Made by a program: the position numbers and the translations under genes. DNA of 64,000 nucleotides from Sphingomonas sp. 37zxx (lineage in GTDB: Bacteria > Pseudomonadota > Alphaproteobacteria > Sphingomonadales > Sphingomonadaceae): assembly GCF_000786205.1 (NCBI RefSeq), contig NZ_JROH01000001.1, positions 62,001 to 126,000 of the forward strand, given 5' to 3'. This document shows, piece after piece, positions 63,628 to 64,000 of this stretch (positions within the stretch are counted from its first letter, which is position 1; each line of letters begins with the position of its first letter). The notes under the pieces are model-generated. The model was given only the letters and a program-made list of their open reading frames with translations, was not told the origin of the DNA and searched no databases.

Positions 63628-63867
63628 ATGGAAACACGCTTGTCCGCATCGGCCGCCAGAGCGCTACTCCGATCGAATAAGCGGGAGTTGATACGAGAAA
63701 AGATTGAACAGCTGGCAAGTGACCCGTTTGCGCTGAGTGGAAACGTAACGCGGTTGCAAGGGCGGCCGGAATATCGTCTGCGCGTGCAGGATTGGCGCAT
63801 TATCTTCCGCATTGAGCATGGTGTGCTGTTCATCGACGACATTGCACCGCGCAGTTCGATATATTGA
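63628..63867 (+). CDS. RelE/ParE-family toxin
   Basis: 79 residues: LIREKIEQLASDPFALSGNVTRLQGRPEYRLRVQDWRII and VLFIDDIAPRS are the pattern of RelE-superfamily mRNA interferases, with the usual basic Arg residues in the central strand. Codon use is less GC-rich than in infB, consistent with acquisition by transfer. The antitoxin gene begins nine bases after its stop, so the toxin-first order is like higBA. Confidence 0.85.
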   Translation: METRLSASAARALLRSNKRELIREKIEQLASDPFALSGNVTRLQGRPEYRLRVQDWRIIFRIEHGVLFIDDIAPRSSIY

Positions 63868-63876
63868 GGTGGCGAT

Positions 63877-64000
63877 ATGACGGCACAAATCCTGGAAATT
63901 TCCGGTCAAAAGATGGCGTTGCTGCCAATTGCTGACTATGAGCGACTGGTCGATATAGCGGAAGATAGATCCGATGTTGTCGCCGCATGTGCCGCCGAAG
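63877..64000 (+). CDS. Probable antitoxin (5' part; cut by window edge)
   Basis: The first 41 residues are visible: an N-terminal ILEISGQKMALLPIADYERLVDIAED, the segment that in many RelE/HigB partners precedes an Xre-type HTH. The HTH lies beyond the window, so the class is not proven. GAGG lies eight bases before the ATG. Composition is AT-richer than the operon upstream. It should bind and neutralise the toxin and repress their shared promoter. Confidence 0.75.
   Translation, partial: MTAQILEISGQKMALLPIADYERLVDIAEDRSDVVAACAAE

Overview
The window reads as chromosomal DNA of a GC-rich alphaproteobacterium, most likely a sphingomonad (Sphingomonas or a close relative). This is inferred from gene content and order: ybgC-tolQRAB-pal, rimP-nusA-ylxR-infB, COQ9, FeoAB, a LOV-HTH photoreceptor of the EL222 type, TonB-family proteins, and several families of intergenic palindromes. 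No rRNA, tRNA, CRISPR array, insertion sequence or prophage was seen.

Layout. 1-4.5 kb: the end of ribD, a small membrane protein, a TonB-like protein and gltX on the minus strand, then prs on the plus strand. 4.6-9.3 kb: the complete Tol-Pal envelope operon. 9.4-16.4 kb: an exported S1/P1 nuclease, an exported isoaspartyl peptidase, a nucleoside transporter, a queuosine-precursor transporter, argB, yggT, folD and marC. 16.5-20.7 kb: a lipid-linked glycosylation locus (GT-C-like membrane protein, GtrA, methyltransferase, GtrB). 20.8-31 kb: housekeeping genes (old yellow enzyme, DMT exporter, COQ9, feoAB, ppc, exonuclease, purEK). 31-39.8 kb: cyclopropane-fatty-acid synthase divergent from a LOV-HTH blue-light regulator, then accessory genes (acetyltransferase, a 58-residue CxxC protein, spermidine-synthase-like, beta-helix, lipoprotein hydrolase, asparagine-synthetase-like) and a ferredoxin reductase. 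39.8-43 kb: a PepSY-DUF2271-DUF4198-ApbE cluster behind a Fur-box-like site. 43-46.7 kb: a class I ribonucleotide reductase alpha subunit with a strong terminator, and an MFS transporter. 46.7-57.4 kb: a sugar-oxidation locus. 57.6-63.6 kb: rimP-nusA-ylxR-infB. The window ends in a RelE-type toxin and the start of its antitoxin.

Three systems stand out. First, the ApbE cluster: the exported DUF2271 protein carries a D-G-V-T-G-A-T motif that fits the ApbE flavinylation consensus, so it may be a covalently flavinylated electron carrier in iron reduction. Second, the sugar locus joins a GMC oxidoreductase with a three-cysteine cluster motif, its small subunit, a cytochrome c, three TIM-barrel isomerase-like proteins, a DUF1080 protein, a Gfo/Idh/MocA oxidoreductase and an MFS transporter. 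This fits a periplasmic 3-keto-glycoside pathway. Its two promoter regions share the palindrome TTGCGTTTTAACGCAA or its half-sites. Third, the LOV-HTH/cfa pair suggests light control of membrane lipids.

Dispersed palindromes shape gene ends throughout: one sits between tolQ and tolR, one has apparently been absorbed in frame into YlxR, and two tandem bulged palindromes supply the stop codons of convergent genes.
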